Of a DNA stretch of 64,000 nt, positions 59,487-64,000 are shown piece after piece (within the stretch, counting starts at the first letter, position 1; the number at the start of each line of letters is the position of its first letter). The stretch lies in assembly GCF_050003625.1 (NCBI RefSeq), contig NC_134397.1, positions 273,538,070 through 273,602,069 on the forward strand, written 5' to 3'. The stretch comes from Haematobia irritans (lineage: Eukaryota > Arthropoda > Insecta > Diptera > Muscidae). Both the position numbers and the translations under genes were made by a program. Under the pieces are notes generated by a model. That model saw only the letters and a list, made by a program, of their open reading frames with translations, made no database searches and was not told the origin of the DNA.

Positions 59487-61384
59487 AATAAATTTTCCGA
59501 TTATAATTATAGTTGGATATTTCTTTGTATTTGCGCCAAAATATGTTTTTATTTAGACATATTTTTTAATTTAATTAAAATTTTACTTGAATGAAACTAT
59601 TCGCTGGGCCATGTAGCTCTTATCGTTATCAACAGACAATTATCGCTATAGCCATCAACGCATACAGTCAAGCTGTTCTATTTTGGGAACGTATTGTTGG
59701 GCACACACAAGCCGATGTAAAACAACTTTTGGAAACGAAATACCGAATACAACGTTTGGAACCGGAAATAATGTAATTTTACATATATTATCAAAATGTT
59801 TGGATGATTTCGAATGGATGTTCGGCATTACATACTACTATATTCAATTATTATTACGAAATCTCACGATGTGTCTTATAGACATAAAGCCAGAAAAGAC
59901 CACTTGTTTATACAAATGAAATGAACTGCGACTTTGGGATAAACTGTATTTTTTTATTAAAAAATAAAAATTTTGTTGCCAGACACGTTGACTGACTTTC
60001 AGTCGTGGTGTGATGTTTTCATGTGTGGACAGAAAGTAGTAGGTTAACGCGATACTAAAGGGATTTAAGTGGCGGACCTTCAGTTGCAGTTTGACTCTTT
60101 TAGCTAAAACAAAATCTTTAATTTCTACCACGGAGACTCACCAATCGTAAATGCATTCGCAATAATTTCAATTTCTATTTTGTACTTTTAATTAATATAA
60201 ATTTCCAATAAAGGATAATTTTGCTGAATGTTTTCAATATTGACAGTTAATGTAAAAGGCAAATATTCAGATATAGATGGGCTTCATAGATATGACAACA
60301 CTTAGTTTGTTGTTGTTGTTGATTTTTTACACAATAGCTATTTTGCCAAGGGTGGGGGTATTGTTGAACGGTGTCGAATCGAGGGCAAATAATAAAAAAA
60401 CTCGTCTCGAATGGAATGCATATTTCGCAAGCATTCACCATAGGGCAGATTCGTAGAAATTCTCCGGACATTCATATGGGCAGACGGACAGTCAACGCCT
60501 CCTGTATATTTGCCCAATATTTAAAGTTGCACACAAAAGTGACATGTTGTGAAAATATTCCAGTTGTTGGTTTAACTTTGTGCTGCGAATATCTTTTCTA
60601 GCTGAGGAGTTTTGTATTTTGTTTCGGTTGGGTTGGATTGGATTGGCTTTTTTGAGCAACACGTTGGCATGATGGTTGCCATTTTTTATAACAGATCAGA
60701 ATCGCATTTTTAACATACGTAGCTCAAATTTGTTGTAATATTTACCATTAAATATTTTTTATGGAGGAATGTTTGAGAAGTTCCAGGAATGCTGATAAAA
60801 AATATTGTACATTCAGGATAATTGGAGATAGGTGCTGGATTTCAGAATTATTTTTTGCAGCTGCAGTATAGCGGTCAGGAGGCGAATTATAACACGCCAT
60901 ATGGAACCCCTTTTAGGGTAGTTGAGAAAGAAGTCCACCACCAGTGGTACCACAATGGACTGAATAGTCTAAGTCAGCTTAAACAACGGGCTACCACTAT
61001 ACCTAACGTAATCCATTTGAGAATTAATATTGATTCAAGTTGCTCTCACAAGGAGAACACGGTGTCAGTTATTATGATACTCCATTGTATGAAATGGCTG
61101 TAATTTTTAAAGGCTTATTGTGTCTTTAAAAATGGCAGCCCATATTTGACTAAGGTTTCAAATTTATTCCGCACAGAAAGTTGGCATAAAGAGGACAACA
61201 ATGATTCACTACCCTTGTGGTCATGACGTGTAAAATGAAAAGATCTATTAAAAGCTGTTGTTATTTCTTTAATACTACATGGTATTATAGTCAGTGGCTC
61301 GTATTTTTTGTTTAGTAATTAAATTGTGTACGTGAATTTAGTTATAGATACCCTTAATGCGATATTGCCTTTATATCCAAGCAA
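59487..61384. other. Unassigned 1.9 kb
   Basis: A 61-codon frame at 59591-59776 and others are unrecognised. A TTG repeat occurs near 60307-60320. Apart from the SINE scrap at 60925-61010, little looks repetitive; possibly unique host DNA. Confidence 0.45.
60925..61010 (+). mobile_element. Diverged SINE body fragment
   Basis: 'gtaccacaatggactgaata' and 'gtctaagtcagcttaaacaa' plus 'cgggctaccactatacctaa' match the 3' body and tail of the SINE at 868-1201 with substitutions. Head missing. Confidence 0.6.
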
Positions 61385-61660
61385 AACAAGCGTCGCCAAA
61401 AAAGTAGTGAAAATGTTCTTTATGGTGCAAAACTTGCGCAAAAGCGATGAATTTAACATGAGCTTGTCATATCGCGGATGCCCACCATTTCTATAGTGTG
61501 GTGTGATCCGGATTCAGGGTTTTTGATGTGAATTAAACAAATTTGTGATATTTTGCCATATATATAATTTTTATATATTTTTTTATGCATTATAACGCGT
61601 GTCTGAATCGTTTGACATAAAATATTTTCAAAAATTCGATTTTTTTAGAATGGATTTAGC
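61385..61660 (-). mobile_element. Family G element, reverse fragment
   Basis: In reverse it carries 'ttttgaaaatattttatgtc', 'catgttaaattcatcgcttt', 'gaacattttcactacttttt' and 'tggcgacgc', matching the copies at 1-405 and 8137-9404. Confidence 0.65.
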
Positions 61661-62077
61661 ATTTTGTATACCCTTCACCACTACTGTGGTACAGGGTATA
61701 ATAAGTTTGTGCATTTGTATGCAACGCCAAGAAGGAAAAGCCAGAGAATTGGATTGTGAGTCGATTTAGCTATGTCCGTCTGTCTGTCTGTTCATGTATT
61801 TTTTGGTGTGCAATGTACAGATCGCAGTTTAAGTCCGATCGTCCTCAAATTTGGCATAGGGTCTTTTTTGGGACAAAGATAATCGCTATTGATTTTGGAA
61901 AAAATTGGTTCAGATTTAAATATAGCTACCATATATATTTATCACCGATCTGGGCATGATTGGCGTGTTTATCAACCGATCTTTTTAAAATTCCGCACAT
62001 CCGAATATTTTATGAGTCTCGAAAAAGTTGCAAAATATCAGCCAAATCGGTTCTGATTTAGATATAGCTCACATATA

Positions 62078-63365
62078 AAGGGTGATATGGTCAAAATTTG
62101 GTCAATATAAACTTGACGTATTTCTTTCAATTTTGCATTTAAAAAAACCTGATCACCCCTCATTTTGTAGGTGTTTGTGTGTAGAATGTTGCTCCTATTT
62201 TGATTTTGGAATTCACTCTTCAGTTGTCAAAATGCCGTCCAAGCAAGAAGAGCAGGGTATCAAAATTGTGCTCGCGCATCGCGAAAATCCGAGCTACTCG
62301 CACGCAAAGCTGGCAAAATCGCTAAAAGTTGCCAAATCAACCGTTACAAATGTAATTAAAGTATTTGGGGAACGTTTGTCGACAGCCAGGAAGTCTGGAT
62401 CGGGGGGAAATCGAAAACCGGAAGCCGCTGAGACGACAAAGAGAGTTGCCGGTAGTTTCAAGCGAAACCCTAACCTCTCTCTCCGAGATGCCGCAAATAA
62501 AATGGGTGTATCGTCTACAACCGTGCATCGAGTCGGCCTATCGACTTACAAGAAGGTAGTGACTCCAAATCGCGATGATAAACAAAATACGGCGGCCAAA
62601 GCGCGATCCCGGAGGCTGTACACGACGATGCTGACGAAGTTTGACTGCGTGGTAATGGACGACGAAACCTACGTCAAAGCCGACTACAAGCAGCTTCCGG
62701 GACAAGAGTTTTATACGGCAAAAGGAAGGGGAAAGGTAGCAGATATTTTCAAGCACAAAAAACTGTCAAAGTTCGCAAAGAAATATCTGGTTTGGCAAGC
62801 CATCTGTACCTGTGGCTTGAAAAGCAGCATTTTCATAGCTTCCGGGACTGTCAACCAAGAAATTTACGTGAAAGAGTGTTTGAATAAACGTCTGCTGCCT
62901 TTCCTGAAGAAACACGGTTGTTCCGTACTGTTTTGGCCGGATTTGGCATCTTGCCATTACGGTAAAAAGGCCATGGGGTGGTACGCCGCCAACAACGTGC
63001 AGGTGGTTCCCAAGGACAAGAACCCTCCCAACACGCCAGAGCTCCGCCCAATTGAGAAATACTGGGCTATTGTCAAGCGGAACCTAAAGAAGACCAAAAA
63101 AACTGCTAAGGACGAGCAGCAGTTCAAAACAAACTGTCTTTCTGCGGCGAACAAGGTGGACAAGGTGGCTGTACAAAATCTGATGGCAGGTGTCAAGCGT
63201 GAGGCCCGGCAATTCGGATTTGGAAAAGCGAAGGCCTAACTTAATATTTTTCCTGAATTTTATACTAATTGAACTTGAAAAGAAATTTAATTTGATTTTT
63301 TAAATAAACGATTTCACCGATTTACACGCGTTTTCCCTTGACCAAATTTTGACCGCATCACCCTT
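62078..63365 (+). mobile_element. ITmDD37E-type Tc1/mariner element, copy c, apparently complete
   Basis: 1288 bp. Inverted ends AAGGGTGATATGGTCAAAAT and, in reverse, AAGGGTGATGCGGTCAAAAT extend about 29 bases with two mismatches. The TA target duplication (62076-62077, 63366-63367) lies in a family C unit that is continuous when the element is removed. The only member of the family here with an unbroken gene; two dead relatives lie at 33462-34761 and 54728-56012. Confidence 0.95.
62232..63239 (+). CDS. DD37E Tc1/mariner transposase, intact
   Basis: 335 residues, a normal length for the family. The enzyme would bind the inverted ends, cut the element out and join it at TA in the nucleus. I chose the ATG at 62232 (MPSKQEEQGI) because the dead copies are conserved from there; the frame is open 50 codons further up but that part is diverged leader. 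Residues 1-50 look like a first helix-turn-helix (LAKSLKVAKSTVTNVIKVFG) and 60-103 a second (LRDAANKMGVSSTTVHR), with a basic stretch at 123-128 (KARSRR). The catalytic acids are Asp144 (VVMDDETY), Asp237 (FWPDLASCHYGK) and Glu275 (ELRPIEKYW); 37 residues separate the last two, the DD37E signature described for mosquito ITmD37E. No stop, frameshift or missing key residue is visible. Activity is inference; a surface or linker mutation could still inactivate it. Confidence 0.95.
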   Translation: MPSKQEEQGIKIVLAHRENPSYSHAKLAKSLKVAKSTVTNVIKVFGERLSTARKSGSGGNRKPEAAETTKRVAGSFKRNPNLSLRDAANKMGVSSTTVHRVGLSTYKKVVTPNRDDKQNTAAKARSRRLYTTMLTKFDCVVMDDETYVKADYKQLPGQEFYTAKGRGKVADIFKHKKLSKFAKKYLVWQAICTCGLKSSIFIASGTVNQEIYVKECLNKRLLPFLKKHGCSVLFWPDLASCHYGKKAMGWYAANNVQVVPKDKNPPNTPELRPIEKYWAIVKRNLKKTKKTAKDEQQFKTNCLSAANKVDKVAVQNLMAGVKREARQFGFGKAKA

Positions 63366-64000
63366 TATGCCCGATATGGTCCCAGAAGCCAGAGTTTTAC
63401 CCTGATTTAATCACAATTTTGTACAAGGAGTACAATTAATATTGTTGTCCATTGTGACAAATTTAGTTGAAATCGGTTCAGATTTAGATATAGCTCCCAT
63501 ATATATATATATATATATCATTCGCCAGATTTAGACTCATATGACCACAGAGACCGAAATTTAATACCGATTTACGTGAAATTTTGCACAGAGAGTAGAA
63601 TTGACATTCTACCAATGCTGGCTAAATTTGGTTGAAAGCGGTTCAGATTTAGATATAGATCCCATATATATCTTTCGTCCGATTTAGACTCATATGACCA
63701 TAGAAGCCAAAGTTTTTCTTCGATTTATGTAAGGCTATGTACAGGAAGTAGAATTATTTATAGCTTGAGATATAGCTCCAATATATATCTTTCGCCCGAT
63801 ATGGGTTTAATTGGCCTTAGAGACCAGCATTTTTCCTATATTTCCTTCAAATTTTTCACCAGCATTTTTCCTATATTTCCTTCAAATTTTGCACCAGCAT
63901 TTTTCCTATAATTCCTTCAAATTTTGCACAAAAAGTGCAATGCATGGTCAAGAATACAAAATTTCGTTGAAATCGGTTCAGATGTAAATATAGCTTCCAG

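Larger units (their letters stand above)
61672..64000 (-). mobile_element. Modular family C carrying the intact DD37E, runs off the edge
   Basis: Terminal hairpin in reverse (TATACCCTTCACCACTACTG ... GGGTATAATAAG), a short GTCCGTCTGTCTGTCTG tract, then units ('gatatagctcacatata'), the DD37E element at 62078-63365, and units resuming at 63366 ('cccgatatggtcccagaagc') to the window end. A TA dinucleotide run occurs near 63500-63519. A ~42-base segment ('ccagcatttttcctatattt') is tandemly repeated near 63822-63925. Confidence 0.9.

Overview
The window looks like a repeat-saturated stretch of a higher-fly genome, probably a calyptrate/muscid. The reasons are strong AT-richness by eye, a Himar1-type (horn-fly/irritans group) mariner remnant, a DD37E Tc1/mariner family, a tRNA-derived SINE ending in CCTAA repeats, and large amounts of modular repeat with the '...ccgtctgtccgtctg...' tract familiar from fly introns. 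The species call is inference. I see no convincing host protein-coding exon, no rRNA and no functional tRNA; the window may be intergenic or inside a long intron.

Three groups of repeat dominate. (1) Three diverged modular families, here called A, B and C, share one plan: a short GC-rich hairpin near the left end, a spacer often carrying a ~29-bp TTCTATAGAA minisatellite, a tandem array of 153-bp units, a GACGGAC tract, and a terminal hairpin ending GGTATAAAAA. All three arrays have exactly the same 153-bp (51-codon) period and align without gaps as translations. (2) A set of non-autonomous elements (families D, E, F, G, H, J, K) have termini beginning CAC, followed in most by a GAAAAA-like tract. 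For D, E, F, H and K there are matching 2-bp target duplications of varied sequence (CA, CG, TG, TA), several backed by paralogous empty sites. (3) Classical elements: three ITmDD37E-type Tc1/mariner copies (one with an intact transposase near the right edge), one split Himar1-like mariner, three hAT-type elements with 8-bp duplications, one Ty3/gypsy remnant, and SINE copies.

Layout: 1-9.4 kb holds G, SINE, A, D/B nests and E in G. 10.5-14.2 kb holds a pogo-like end, H and a hAT. 14.5-22 kb holds F, D, A, then the gypsy remnant carrying an E inserted into an E, then F. 22-24 kb is a nearly complete A. 25.9-30.8 kb holds K in J, then a hAT inside B. 32.4-34.9 kb holds A, a DD37E pseudo-copy and a SINE head. 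36.3-38.4 kb holds B, C and D. 39.3-43.5 kb holds a TCACG-rich tract, a 953-bp-offset duplication and a foldback hAT inside A. 45-54.4 kb is the densest nest: D, A, C inside A, and a mariner split by another A. 54.5-56 kb is the second DD37E, 57.7-59.5 kb a C, and 61.4-64 kb G followed by C invaded by the intact DD37E.

The only gene likely to encode a working product is the 335-residue transposase at 62232-63239. Its ends match those of the two dead copies, so it could in principle act on all three. The nested order gives relative ages, with the DD37E copies and hAT elements always invading and never invaded here.
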